Assembly (NCBI GenBank): GCA_016779005.1
Contig: JADHOL010000019.1
Span: 1-34,728, forward strand
Source: Alphaproteobacteria bacterium
Lineage (GTDB): Bacteria; Pseudomonadota; Alphaproteobacteria; Puniceispirillales; Puniceispirillaceae
Direction: 5' to 3'
DNA length: 34,728 bases
Part shown: in pieces, positions 25,153-34,474 of the stretch
Position numbering within the stretch: position 1 is the first letter of the stretch
Layout: each line of letters starts with the position of its first letter
Position numbers and translations under genes: made by a program
Notes under the pieces: generated by a model
Told to the model about the DNA's origin: nothing
What the model saw: only the letters and a program-made list of their open reading frames with translations
Databases searched by the model: none

Positions 25153-26931
25153 ATGCCCCAGATTCAAGGACTAGGTCCAAAAGAAGATACCCTATGCGAG
25201 ATGTTTTTTAATCGCGCAAAACGCCAGCCTAACCATGCGTTTATTTGGACTAAACAGGAATATGACTGGGTAAGCCATAGCTGGGGAGATGTTGCCAATC
25301 AGGTAGAGATTATTGCAAGCGCATTAGCACAGCGCGGTATCACAGCAGGTGCCAGAGTAGCAATTCTATCTGAAAATAGGCTTGAATGGATTATAGCTGA
25401 CCTTGCCATTATGTCTATCGGTGCGATTTCTGTTCCACTATTCACAACCTATACCCAGACCGATATTACCTATCTTTTATCTCATTCAGGCGCTCGGGCT
25501 ATCATCTGTTCTAATTCTGAACTCACGGCTCTGGCTGAGACCGCAGCTCAGGATTCCAGAGATTGTTACTTAATGGTTGTAATGGAAAACAGTAAATTGC
25601 TCTACCACTCACTTAATCTGGCAATTGTGGGTTGGGGTGAATTAATAGAAGAAGGAAGAGTGGCGATTGCCCATTGTGAATTTCAGTCCCCTGAAATGTC
25701 TGTAGATGATGTGTGTTGTATTATTTACAGCTCGGATGGTGATGAAAAACCTAAGGGGGCGATGCTAACCCATCGCTCAATCATGGCTAATCTTGCTGGC
25801 GCTGAGGGCTTGTTGCGCGATTTATCTTTAGGACGTGAGGTGTTTTTATCTATGCTGCCGCTTAGCCATGCCTATGAACATTCAGTTGGTTTATTCTTCC
25901 CGATACATATTCGAGCAGAGATTTATTTACTGCATCGACCAGAAGCGCTGAGCTCAGCAATCATTGAGGTCAAACCAACAATTATGACAGCGGTTCCAAG
26001 ATTATATGAAATATTGCGTGATAGAATTCACGCCTCCTATCGGCATAAGGGTATCCTTAATCGTAAAATGCTGGATAGAGCTGTTTATCTGGGACGTAAA
26101 AACGTGCAGAAGGAGCCCTTAACCCTGCTGGAAAAAATCGAGAATAGCTATCTGAACCTGACGGTAAGGCGCCATATTAATGCGCGACTTGGTGGACGGC
26201 TAAAAGCATTTGTGTCAGGCGCAGCTGCATTAGACCCAAATATCGGTTATTTCTTTCTTGCTTTGAATGTCCGCATTCTTCAAGGATATGGACAAACAGA
26301 AGCATCACCAGTAATCGCTGCTAATCCCCCCAAAAAAATAAAAATTGAGACGGTTGGCAAATTACTGGTTGGTGTTGAGGCTAAACTTACAAAACTGGGT
26401 GAAATTTGTATTCGAGGCGATCTTGTGATGAAGGGATATTGGAATGACCCTGTTGCTACAAAGAAAAAATTGCGTGATGGATGGCTATTAACAGGGGATA
26501 TTGGAACGTTCCATCCAGATGGCTATATCAGCCTAACAGGACGGAAAAAGGATATTATCATTAATTCAGGCGGTGATAATATCTCTCCTGTAAAAATTGA
26601 AACTGTTTTAGAAGCGCACTCAGATATTGATCAAGCAATGGCTTATGGCAATCAGCATTCCTATATCACAGCTGTTATTACGCCAAACCAGTTATTAGCA
26701 AAAAAATTACAATATGATCAAACTGAAATAGCTAACACAATATCAGAGGCAATCAAAACAGCTAATGCAAGGCTAAGTAGCCTTGAGAAAGTTAGAAGTT
26801 TTATATTAAGTGATGAGCCATTTTCAATCGAAAATGAATGTCTGACAGCTTCTGGATCTCTAAAACGCCAGCAAATAAATCAGCTATATAGCGAGCGGTT
26901 AGAACAATTATATCAGCGCAAAACTTCGTAA
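25153..26931 (+). CDS. Long-chain acyl-CoA ligase family protein with aberrant P-loop
   Basis: 592 aa of the AMP-binding (ANL) superfamily, most like FadD15-type long-chain fatty-acid:CoA ligases. Several core motifs are intact: LQGYGQTEASPVIAANPP (A5), LLTGDIGTFHPDGYISLTGRKKDIII (A7/A8) and the C-terminal catalytic lysine region LTASGSLKRQQI (A10). The A3 phosphate-binding loop, normally Y-T-S-G-T-T-G-x-P-K-G, reads YSSDGDEKPKG (residues 192-202). The flexible Gly/Thr positions are replaced by Asp, Gly, Asp and Glu, while the PKG lysine is kept. This may lower or alter adenylation, or suit an unusual substrate. The gene stands alone between the divergent peptidase gene and the convergent glutamine synthetase-like gene. 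Confidence 0.88.
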   Translation: MPQIQGLGPKEDTLCEMFFNRAKRQPNHAFIWTKQEYDWVSHSWGDVANQVEIIASALAQRGITAGARVAILSENRLEWIIADLAIMSIGAISVPLFTTYTQTDITYLLSHSGARAIICSNSELTALAETAAQDSRDCYLMVVMENSKLLYHSLNLAIVGWGELIEEGRVAIAHCEFQSPEMSVDDVCCIIYSSDGDEKPKGAMLTHRSIMANLAGAEGLLRDLSLGREVFLSMLPLSHAYEHSVGLFFPIHIRAEIYLLHRPEALSSAIIEVKPTIMTAVPRLYEILRDRIHASYRHKGILNRKMLDRAVYLGRKNVQKEPLTLLEKIENSYLNLTVRRHINARLGGRLKAFVSGAAALDPNIGYFFLALNVRILQGYGQTEASPVIAANPPKKIKIETVGKLLVGVEAKLTKLGEICIRGDLVMKGYWNDPVATKKKLRDGWLLTGDIGTFHPDGYISLTGRKKDIIINSGGDNISPVKIETVLEAHSDIDQAMAYGNQHSYITAVITPNQLLAKKLQYDQTEIANTISEAIKTANARLSSLEKVRSFILSDEPFSIENECLTASGSLKRQQINQLYSERLEQLYQRKTS

Positions 26932-26970
26932 TTCAGCTGATAAATAAACATCTCATCCCTGTATTATTGG

Positions 26971-28311
26971 TCACACATTAAGCAGTAAATATTCTCTCTC
27001 CCACGGAGAGATAACTTCTAAAAATGCTTCAGCCTCAGCACGTTTTACTTCATTAAATACAGATATAAAATCAAGCCCTAATACGTCCTTCAGTTTTGTT
27101 GCCTTATCCAGATTATCAAGTGCCATGTCAAGATTTCTGGGCAATGTAACCAAATTATCGGACTCTTTAACCATTGGTTTTGCAGGTTCGATTTTTTCTT
27201 CAATGCCAAGAAGAATACAAGCAAATGTCAGTGCTATTGACAGATACGGGTTGGTATCAGCTCCTGGAATTCTATTCTCAATGCGTCTGCTGCGATAGTC
27301 ACCTGCAGGCACTCTTAATCCAACTGTGCGGTTATCAATGCCCCACGCAACGTTTGCAGGTGCATCATATGTGGTAACAAATCTTCTATAGCTATTAACA
27401 TAAGGGGCCATCAATGCCATTCCACCAGCAAGATAGCGCTGTAATCCTCCAAGGGCATACCGAAACATTTCTGTATCCTGACCAGCAGAATTGGAGAACA
27501 TATTGCTACCATCTTGCAGATTGCAAACTGAACAATGCAAATGCATGGAGGAGCCAGGCTGATATTGCATTGGTTTTGCCATGAATGTTGCATGGATGTT
27601 ATGGTTTAGAGCCGTTTGTCTTACCGTGCGCTTAAAAATCAAAGCTTGGTCAGCTAGTGTTAATGCTTCTCCATGATTGAAGTTAATTTCCATCTGTGCG
27701 GCACCGCCCTCATGTACCAGCGTGTCAATATCAAGCCCCATAGCCTCACAATGGTCATAAACATCTTCAAAAAACGGATCAAAATCATTAACAGCATCAA
27801 TGCCATAAGCCTGCTTTCCAGTCTCTGCTCTTCCCGACCTTCCAGGAGGCGTTTTTAAAGGATAGTCTGGATCTGAGCTTTGTGACACCAGAAAAAACTC
27901 AAGCTCGGGTGCAACAATGGCACAAAGCCCTTTATCGTTAAATGCTCTGATTACGCGCTTTAAGACAGACCGAGGTGCAACAGTTACTTCTGTATCGTCC
28001 AGATAATAAGCATCGTGAATAATCTGCGCTGTTGGTTCAGAATACCACGGCACCAAATAAGCGGCATTTTCGTCAGGTTTTAAAACCACATCCCCAACAG
28101 CTGCATTTAATACAACAGAATCATGATAATCACCTGTGACCGTCTGTCCAAATACATATTCTGGCAGACGAAGCCCACTTCCTTGAAGCACCTTATGGTA
28201 TTTTTCAGCAGGCAAAATCTTGCCTCTGGGAATACCAGCGATATCAGGAACTAGACATTCAACTTCTGTAATAGTTCGCTCTGAAAGCCATTCTTTTAAT
28301 TTTTGGGTCAT
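26971..28311 (-). CDS. Glutamine synthetase-like gamma-glutamylpolyamine synthetase (PuuA/SpuB type)
   Basis: 446 aa of the GS class I fold without the adenylylation-type regulatory loop. It is predicted to ligate glutamate to an amine such as putrescine using ATP. GS active-site elements are present: VAPELEFFLV (about residue 124), EGGAAQMEINFNHG, FMAKP, GSSMHLHCS, the NRTVGLRVP ATP-site segment, and RRIENRIPGADTNPYL. It starts 11 nt after the stop of the spuC-like gene on the same strand, so both are read as one unit. Its neighbours (aminotransferase, flavin oxidase, agmatinase) point to polyamine rather than ammonia assimilation. The exact amine is not determinable. Confidence 0.9.
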   Translation of the reverse strand: MTQKLKEWLSERTITEVECLVPDIAGIPRGKILPAEKYHKVLQGSGLRLPEYVFGQTVTGDYHDSVVLNAAVGDVVLKPDENAAYLVPWYSEPTAQIIHDAYYLDDTEVTVAPRSVLKRVIRAFNDKGLCAIVAPELEFFLVSQSSDPDYPLKTPPGRSGRAETGKQAYGIDAVNDFDPFFEDVYDHCEAMGLDIDTLVHEGGAAQMEINFNHGEALTLADQALIFKRTVRQTALNHNIHATFMAKPMQYQPGSSMHLHCSVCNLQDGSNMFSNSAGQDTEMFRYALGGLQRYLAGGMALMAPYVNSYRRFVTTYDAPANVAWGIDNRTVGLRVPAGDYRSRRIENRIPGADTNPYLSIALTFACILLGIEEKIEPAKPMVKESDNLVTLPRNLDMALDNLDKATKLKDVLGLDFISVFNEVKRAEAEAFLEVISPWEREYLLLNV

Positions 28312-28322
28312 CTGTTATGTGC

Positions 28323-29678
28323 TCACTTTTTAAGTTCAGCATAAGTGGCATCTAGCGCCTGCTTTAATTTTTCAATTGTTATATCTATATCTTTAGTCTG
28401 AAAACTTAATGGAGGCGATAAAATCATTCCATCGCGTACAGCGCGCACCATTAATCCACCTTTAATTGCATGATCGCGGCATAGCGTTCCAACCTCGCCA
28501 GTAGGATCAAACAATACAGGCCCAGATTTATGCTGTACAAGCTCAATACAAGCAAGCAATCCAAAGCTGCGTGTTTCACCAACAAGTGGATGGCTATCAA
28601 GGTGTTTAATAGCGTCTCCAAGATAAGGTGCTGTTATATCACGCACATGCTCTATCAGGCCTTCTGTTTCAATAAGCTCAAGATTAGCAAGTGCAACAGC
28701 TGCGGATACCGGATGACCTGAATAGGTAAATCCGTGATAAAACTCACCCCCTTCATTAATCAAATATTCGGCGATTGTATCACTCACCAGCACAGCTGAC
28801 ATTGGCATATATCCAGATGTAAGGCCTTTGGCGAGTGTAACGACATCAGGCTTTAAATCCATTGTTTGGCTAGCAAACCAATTTCCAGTTCTACCAAATC
28901 CAGTTATTACTTCATCTGCAATAAATAATATCCCAAATTCATTGCAAATCTTTTGAATATGCTCGAAATACCCATCTGGCGGGATAATAACACCGCCAGC
29001 ACCCTGCACAGGTTCTGCGATAAAGGCTGCGACTTTATCAGCGCCAACTTCTAGAATTTTTTCTTTTAATAATTTAGCAGAACTTTCTGCAAACTGGGAT
29101 TCTGTTTGATTTCCCTGATATAAAAATCCATAGGGCGGTCTTATATGCTCGAAATCTGCCTCATGAGCTGATTGATCATGCATGGCTTTCATTCCGCCCA
29201 TACTAGCTGCCATAATAGTAGACCCATGATACCCATATTCACGGCCTATAATGACACGCTTTTCAGGATGCCCTTTTAAAGCCCAGTAATGCCGTACTAA
29301 GCGAATAATAGTATCATTCGCCTCAGACCCTGAATTAGCGTAGATTACATGGTTTAAATGTTCTGGCGCAATAGAGGCCAGTTTAGCCGAAAGCCTTGCC
29401 ACAGGCTCGTTACTGGTCTTAAAAAAGCTATTATAATAGGGCAGTTTATGCATTTGTTCGGTGGCGGCATTGACCAGCTCATCTCTGCCATATCCGACAT
29501 TAACGCACCATAAACCTGCCATAGCATCCAAAATCGCATGGCCATCACTATCATAAATCATATGACCTTGCGCGTGGGTGATTATGCGTGTGCCTTCTTT
29601 TTTTAGAGCTTTAAAATCAGAAAATGGGGGTAAATGATGTTGCTCTTCAAAACGCTGAAGATCCATTTGATTTTGCAC
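28323..29678 (-). CDS. spuC: Class III aminotransferase, putrescine-pyruvate aminotransferase-like (SpuC)
   Basis: 451 aa PLP-dependent enzyme. From memory it matches Pseudomonas SpuC over long stretches: EQHHLPPFSDFKALK-, AGLWCVNVGYGRDELV, NSGSEANDTIIRLVRHYWALKG, EPVQGAGGVIIPPDGYF, the PLP aspartate in LFIADEVITGFGRTG, the Schiff-base lysine in TLAKGLTSGYMPM, and FTYSGHPV. It would convert putrescine (or another diamine) plus pyruvate to 4-aminobutanal plus alanine. The gene is divergent from the flavin oxidase across a 159-nt region with two dyads. It is followed by the GS-like ligase. Confidence 0.9.
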   Translation of the reverse strand: MQNQMDLQRFEEQHHLPPFSDFKALKKEGTRIITHAQGHMIYDSDGHAILDAMAGLWCVNVGYGRDELVNAATEQMHKLPYYNSFFKTSNEPVARLSAKLASIAPEHLNHVIYANSGSEANDTIIRLVRHYWALKGHPEKRVIIGREYGYHGSTIMAASMGGMKAMHDQSAHEADFEHIRPPYGFLYQGNQTESQFAESSAKLLKEKILEVGADKVAAFIAEPVQGAGGVIIPPDGYFEHIQKICNEFGILFIADEVITGFGRTGNWFASQTMDLKPDVVTLAKGLTSGYMPMSAVLVSDTIAEYLINEGGEFYHGFTYSGHPVSAAVALANLELIETEGLIEHVRDITAPYLGDAIKHLDSHPLVGETRSFGLLACIELVQHKSGPVLFDPTGEVGTLCRDHAIKGGLMVRAVRDGMILSPPLSFQTKDIDITIEKLKQALDATYAELKK

Positions 29679-29727
29679 AAGGCACCATCCTTTTCCAAGC
29701 TTTATAGTATTCAGCTATTTTATAAAA

Positions 29728-29750
29728 ATTCTATCTGCCTTAAATAGAAT
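29728..29750. promoter_or_regulatory. Dyad in the divergent spuC/flavin oxidase region
   Basis: ATTCTAT (29728-29734) and ATAGAAT (29744-29750) form perfect 7-bp inverted arms around a 9-nt centre, between two divergent polyamine genes. It is a plausible operator for a dimeric repressor or activator. No regulator gene is visible in the window. Confidence 0.35.
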
Positions 29751-29824
29751 ACATGTTATAATTGCTCTATTTATCTTTTAAATCAGTATCCAATATAACA
29801 CTTTAAGAAAAATTGTAACCTTAC

Positions 29825-29836
29825 ATGATATATCAT
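29825..29836. promoter_or_regulatory. 12-bp palindrome just before the flavin oxidase start
   Basis: ATGATATATCAT is a perfect palindrome ending 1 base before the start codon at 29838. No Shine-Dalgarno sequence is evident in this spot. It may influence translation or bind a regulator; chance is possible in AT-rich DNA. Confidence 0.3.
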
Positions 29837-29837
29837 A

Positions 29838-31130
29838 ATGTCAATTAGTCATATTTCAAAATCAATTTATCAGCTTGATATTACGCCTCCTGATTTTCGT
29901 GGCGCGCTAAGCACAGATATCACATGCGATATTGCTATTATTGGGGGCGGCCTAACCGGAGTTTCAACCGCCTTATCCCTTAGCGAGAAGGGCTTAAATG
30001 TTTGCTTATTTGAAGCTGGCAGTATTGGCGATGGCGGTTCTGGGCGAAATGGGGGGCAGATTTGTCAAGGCTGGTCTGCGAGTTTTGAGAAGCTTTCAAA
30101 ATATATTGACCCGAAACTTCAGCAAGATATGTGGCTAACCGGTATTGAAGGCCCCCCTCTTATTAAAGATAGAATTAAGAAATATAATATAGATTGTGAT
30201 GTTCAATGGGGGTATGTGCACACAGCAATTCATAAAGGACATATGCGCGAGTTAGATGACTATCAAAGGAGCTTTGAGCAAAGAGGATATTCTCAGCTAA
30301 CCGCCCTTCCTGATAAATCCTCTTTATTTAACTATATATGCTCTGATGCTTATATTGGCGGGCTTTATGATAGTGGTAGCGGGCATTTACATCCGCTAAA
30401 ATATCTCATTGGGCTTGCCAAAGCAGCAACAAAAGCAGGGGCTCATATTTACACTAACAGCCCAATATCCTCTATCCAGACAACCAAACACACAAACAAA
30501 TTAATCACAGAAAATGGTCTTATTATTTCAGCAGAACAGCTTATCATTTGTGGTAATGTGTATCTAGGCTCTGTTGCACCAAAAAAGCTGCGAGGACGTA
30601 TTGCGCCTGTAACATCATCTGTTATGGCAACTGAACCACTTAGCGTCTCAGAAATAGAAGATACAATTCCATCTAAAGCAGCGATTGCTGATGGAAATAC
30701 GGCTTTGAATTATTTTCGGATTGATACGCAAAATAGGCTTATTTTTGGTGGCCGTGCAAGCTATCTTAATACAGACCCTCTTAATGTTGAGGCAGACCTG
30801 AAAAACCGCATGAAGGCTGTGTTTCCTAATCTCATGCACAAAAAAATTATGCAAGCATGGTCAGGAAGAATAGGTATTACTGTTAATAGATTACCTGATT
30901 TTGGCAGAGTTTCAGACACGGCAATTTACGTGCAAGGCTATTCTGGACATGGCGTTGCATTTTCTGGCGTAGCTGCACATATTCTAAGTGAAGCAGCCAC
31001 TGGAAATAATAAGAGATTTAATCAGCTTATCAAAGTCCCACACATGCCCTTTCCAGGTGGGCCTCTTAGAACGCCGATTCTAGCCCTTGGAATGGGTTGG
31101 TATAAAATGAAAGATTATTTTCAGATTTAG
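29838..31130 (+). CDS. FAD-dependent oxidoreductase, gamma-glutamylputrescine oxidase-like (PuuB)
   Basis: 430 aa of the D-amino-acid oxidase (DAO) family. The FAD dinucleotide motif IIGGGLTGVSTALSLSEKG is at about residues 34-52, followed by the GSGRNGGQICQGW segment typical of PuuB/OrdL proteins, and a C-terminal YVQGYSGHGVAFSGVAAHIL FAD-binding stretch. In the Puu route the enzyme oxidises gamma-glutamylputrescine to the aldehyde with release of ammonia and H2O2. The gene is divergent from spuC and overlaps the agmatinase gene tail to tail by 4 nt. The substrate is inferred from context. Confidence 0.88.
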   Translation: MSISHISKSIYQLDITPPDFRGALSTDITCDIAIIGGGLTGVSTALSLSEKGLNVCLFEAGSIGDGGSGRNGGQICQGWSASFEKLSKYIDPKLQQDMWLTGIEGPPLIKDRIKKYNIDCDVQWGYVHTAIHKGHMRELDDYQRSFEQRGYSQLTALPDKSSLFNYICSDAYIGGLYDSGSGHLHPLKYLIGLAKAATKAGAHIYTNSPISSIQTTKHTNKLITENGLIISAEQLIICGNVYLGSVAPKKLRGRIAPVTSSVMATEPLSVSEIEDTIPSKAAIADGNTALNYFRIDTQNRLIFGGRASYLNTDPLNVEADLKNRMKAVFPNLMHKKIMQAWSGRIGITVNRLPDFGRVSDTAIYVQGYSGHGVAFSGVAAHILSEAATGNNKRFNQLIKVPHMPFPGGPLRTPILALGMGWYKMKDYFQI

Positions 31131-32089
31131 CCTTTTTGAAAGGCTTTCACACAAATCCAGTCATGTATAATTGTAGCAGCGGCAATAGCGGTAATTTCTG
31201 CATGATCAAATGGTGGGCTGACTTCGACTAAATCAAAGCCAACCATGTTTAATGGCGCCAAACCCCGCATAATCGTTAATGCCTGCCAGCTTGCTATTCC
31301 GCCAGATACGGGTGTTCCAGTACCTGGGGCAAAGGCTGGGTCCAAAACATCTATATCAAAGCTAACATAAACAGGCCGTCCTTTAAGATGAGATAGTATT
31401 TCTTCTAAAACCGCCTTAGTCCCCATTTCATGAAATTGTGGGCAGGTTATTTGCTTGATGCCGACCTCTAGCTCATTATGGGTTCGCAATCCCACCTGAA
31501 TAGAGCTTTGAGTATCGATAAGCCCCTCTTCTACAGCGCGAAGAAACATCGTGCCATGGTCAAACTCCCCCATAGAGGGCCAAGTATCACAATGCGCATC
31601 AAATTGAAGCAGTGAGATAGGCCCATATAACTCTGCATGTGCTTTTAATAGTGGATAACTTATGAAGTGATCGCCGCCCATTGAAAGCAAAGATGCCCCA
31701 GAACTTATAATTGATTTAGCCTGCTCATAAATATCTGAAATAATCGTCTCTGGCTTATGCGGGTTTAGCAGGAAATCACCAGAATCAATCACGCCTACCC
31801 TAGAAAATGGATCAAAGCCAAACGGAAATGACGGTAATTCTGCCAATTGAACAGAGGCAGCCCTTATTGCTCTGGGCCCTAATCTGCATCCAGGGCGATA
31901 GGTTGTTGCGTTATCAAACGGTATGCCAGCAACCACGATATCTGCTGTATCAAACGCAACTGAATAAGGGCATCTCAGTAAACTTGTAGCGCCAGAATAG
32001 GTGGGCTCAAAAAATCTTTTATCAGCCCTATCATTGCGCCAAGCCTGATCTGATAATGGAGGTGATTGGCTGTTATTATTGTGTGTCAT
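31127..32089 (-). CDS. speB: Agmatinase (SpeB)
   Basis: Ureohydrolase that converts agmatine to putrescine and urea with a dinuclear Mn centre. Metal-binding motifs are MGGDHFISYPLL, FDAHCDTWP and SFDIDVLDPAFAPGTGTP. The frame is open upstream to an ATG at 32137, but the ATG at 32089 is preferred. AGGAG lies 6 nt before it (minus strand 32100-32096), it gives a normal-length protein of 320 aa, and it cuts the overlap with the upstream ligase gene from 62 to 14 nt. It is coupled to the GS-like gene upstream. Other ureohydrolase substrates (guanidinobutyrate) are possible, but the GGDHF(x)4PLL motif favours agmatine. Confidence 0.9.
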   Translation of the reverse strand: MTHNNNSQSPPLSDQAWRNDRADKRFFEPTYSGATSLLRCPYSVAFDTADIVVAGIPFDNATTYRPGCRLGPRAIRAASVQLAELPSFPFGFDPFSRVGVIDSGDFLLNPHKPETIISDIYEQAKSIISSGASLLSMGGDHFISYPLLKAHAELYGPISLLQFDAHCDTWPSMGEFDHGTMFLRAVEEGLIDTQSSIQVGLRTHNELEVGIKQITCPQFHEMGTKAVLEEILSHLKGRPVYVSFDIDVLDPAFAPGTGTPVSGGIASWQALTIMRGLAPLNMVGFDLVEVSPPFDHAEITAIAAATIIHDWICVKAFQKG

Positions 32090-33362
32090 TAAACTCTCCT
32101 GATACTGCCAATCTGATTTCTTGTTTTTTGGTGGCAATAAACATCTCTCTTAAGGTTGGTGGCATCATTCTGCGCATATGCTCTGAGTTTTCAAAAATGG
32201 ATAAAGCTGTTTTAAGGTCTCGCGGCAATCTCTTTAAATCAGCCTCATATCCGTTGCCGGAGATAGGCGGTGGTGGTACCAGCATCTCGTCAATTCCATC
32301 TAGTATAGAGGCAACCAAAATAGCAAACAGCAAATACGGATTGCTATCTGCCCCTGCCACGCGAAGCTCTAATCTTCTTGCCTCAGGAGGGGCATTGGGG
32401 ATTCGAACCGCCACTGTGCGATTATCAAACCCCCACCCAATATTTAACGGTGCGTGACTATTTTCCTGCAATCTGTCATAGGATGCTGGCAGCGGAGCCA
32501 TAATAGCCGTTGCTGGCTCTAATAGCTTGAGAGTAGCTGCTATTGCGGCATTAAAGTAGGCTTCATCTTTTGCAAATAGATTTTCTGAGCGAGTATTTTC
32601 CATCGATATATGACAATGCAGACCATTCCCTGATAGGGTTTTTTTAGGCTTTGCGGCAAACGAAACAGATAAGCCTTTCGCTTGTGTGTATGCTGTAAGG
32701 CTATGTTTTAAAACAAGAATTGCATCGGCTAAATGGCATAAATCTGAGCTAGGCGATAATACAATTTCAATCTGGCCGATGCCTGCCTCAGATAATACAG
32801 ATTCAATTTGAACATCAAGCTGCTCTGTCATGTAATGAATATCTTTTAAAAACGCATCTACTGAATCCAAAGCTAGCAATGATAGTGATTGCGGCTCTGA
32901 TAAAATAGGGGAGGATACCTTATCCGAAAAAAGGCAGAATTCGAGTTCAACACCACATTTAAAAACAAAATTTTCGGCACGAGCTCTATTCATAACTGTT
33001 ATAAGAAAAGCTCTAGGGCACCCTTCAAACAACGCGCCATTTTCATCTGTAAGTCCCAATGGCATTAACAGAACAGGCTTTGATAAATGTCTCAATAAGA
33101 GTTGAGGTGCATTTTGGAAAGTTGCCGTTCCGTCCTTATCTCCTGTTGCAAAAACGAATTTACTAGCTTCAATATCATGCCCATATATATCAATATTCTG
33201 AACCGATAATGGGAGTTGAACCCCCTTATTCATTATTTTAGAATAGAAGGTTGGTGGCACTCTTTTGCCGCGCATTATGCCGTTTAAATCAAAAATGCCA
33301 GCTTGGATATGATCTATCCCGGCAAGATTTACCTGATTATTTGCAAGCAAATTTTTAGACAT
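32076..33362 (-). CDS. Second glutamine synthetase-like ligase, divergent
   Basis: 428 aa GS-fold protein, clearly different from the ligase at 26971-28311. Active-site elements are CGVELEFCLFS, EAGIGQIEIVLSPSSD, FAAKPKKTLSGNGLHCHISM, WGFDNRTVAVRIP and RRLELRVAGADSNPYL. GAGG precedes the ATG by about 6 nt. It overlaps speB by 14 nt, so the pair is translationally coupled. It probably adds glutamate to a polyamine or a related amine. Two non-identical GS-like ligases in one cluster suggest different substrates, as reported for the multiple PauA ligases of Pseudomonas. Confidence 0.88.
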   Translation of the reverse strand: MSKNLLANNQVNLAGIDHIQAGIFDLNGIMRGKRVPPTFYSKIMNKGVQLPLSVQNIDIYGHDIEASKFVFATGDKDGTATFQNAPQLLLRHLSKPVLLMPLGLTDENGALFEGCPRAFLITVMNRARAENFVFKCGVELEFCLFSDKVSSPILSEPQSLSLLALDSVDAFLKDIHYMTEQLDVQIESVLSEAGIGQIEIVLSPSSDLCHLADAILVLKHSLTAYTQAKGLSVSFAAKPKKTLSGNGLHCHISMENTRSENLFAKDEAYFNAAIAATLKLLEPATAIMAPLPASYDRLQENSHAPLNIGWGFDNRTVAVRIPNAPPEARRLELRVAGADSNPYLLFAILVASILDGIDEMLVPPPPISGNGYEADLKRLPRDLKTALSIFENSEHMRRMMPPTLREMFIATKKQEIRLAVSGEFNDTQ

Positions 33363-33617
33363 TTAACCTCGCTTGTTTAAATAGCTCATCAATAATATCA
33401 AACTCCCTACAACTCAGCACTCTTTTTATATCAGCCCGTAATTAAGAGGGATAATTTTGCAGACATATTTGATAAACTGTGTTTTTGAAACTCTGAGAGT
33501 ATATTTTAATATTTAGAAAATGGAACCTATTTGGGATAATCACAGAACACATTACACTATTGTTTTTAGGTTGGTCTGTTATCTTATGACAGGTTTAATA
33601 AACTGGACACTATACAA

Positions 33618-34448
33618 ATGAAGTTAATATTCATATCTTTTCGTATCCTTTGGCCTTTCAGTATCCTCTGGGTCTTATTTACAACTCCAGTTAACGCGGC
33701 CGGCAACGCCATTTTAGTGCAGTCCACAACTTCAACTAAGAATTCTGGCTTCTATGATTATATTCTTCCAAAATTTCAAGCAGAAACTGGTGTTACCGTA
33801 AATGTTGTTGCTGTTGGAACAGGGGCTGCAATAAACAATGCCCGTAATTGTGACGGGGATGTTTTGCTTGTCCATAGTCCGGAGCATGAACAGAAATTTG
33901 TTGCCGATGGCTACGCAGAAAAACGTTATGATGTGATGTATAATGACTTTGTGATTGTTGGTCCTAATACCGACCCAGCTGGACTGAGTGAACTGCAAGA
34001 TGTTACATTAGCGTTTGAAAAAATAGCTCTGACAGGCGCCAAATTTGCATCTCGCAGCGATAATTCTGGCACCCATTCTAAAGAGCTTTCTATCTGGAGG
34101 GACGCTCGCTTAAACCCAGAAGCATGGTCTGGGAAATGGTATTTTGAAACTGGCTCTGGCATGGGAACTACTCTCAATACAGCTGTTGGTATGAGCGCCT
34201 ATACGCTGGTTGATAGGGCAAGCTGGCACTCATTCTCAAACAAACATGATTTTCGCATTATTATGGAGGGAGATAAGCGGTTATTTAACCCATACGGTAT
34301 AATGCTTATTAGCAAAGAGAAATGCCCTTCGGTGAAATCAAAAGAGGGCCAATTATTTATTGACTGGCTTATTTCAGATAAAGGACAGAAGATAATCGGA
34401 CAATTTACAATTAATGAAAGGCACGTTTTTAACCCGCACTCAGATTAG
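33618..34448 (+). CDS. tupA: Tungstate-binding periplasmic protein, TupA-like
   Basis: 276 aa. A signal peptide covers about residues 1-27 (hydrophobic core, VNA cleavage site). The mature part begins with the oxyanion loop LVQSTTSTKNSGFYDY and includes VGTGAAINNARNCDGDVLLVH, KRYDVMYNDFVIVGP and SRSDNSGTHSKEL, which are TupA-type signatures. Such proteins deliver tungstate (or related oxyanions) to a TupB/TupC ABC transporter. No permease or ATPase gene follows: 104 nt downstream a tRNA gene lies on the opposite strand. Tungsten versus molybdenum selectivity is not determined. Confidence 0.9.
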   Translation: MKLIFISFRILWPFSILWVLFTTPVNAAGNAILVQSTTSTKNSGFYDYILPKFQAETGVTVNVVAVGTGAAINNARNCDGDVLLVHSPEHEQKFVADGYAEKRYDVMYNDFVIVGPNTDPAGLSELQDVTLAFEKIALTGAKFASRSDNSGTHSKELSIWRDARLNPEAWSGKWYFETGSGMGTTLNTAVGMSAYTLVDRASWHSFSNKHDFRIIMEGDKRLFNPYGIMLISKEKCPSVKSKEGQLFIDWLISDKGQKIIGQFTINERHVFNPHSD

Positions 34449-34454
34449 TAATTT

Positions 34455-34474
34455 TTTGACTATGTTTGACTATG
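34455..34474. repeat. Two tandem 10-bp repeats after tupA
   Basis: TTTGACTATG is repeated head to tail just after the tupA stop. It is short and of unknown meaning. Confidence 0.7.

Noticed and set aside
33360..33430. A GTG-started ORF of about 22 codons on the minus strand, ending just inside the second GS-like gene
   Set aside because: Too short, no ribosome binding site and no family match. It could be a relic, but nothing supports it.
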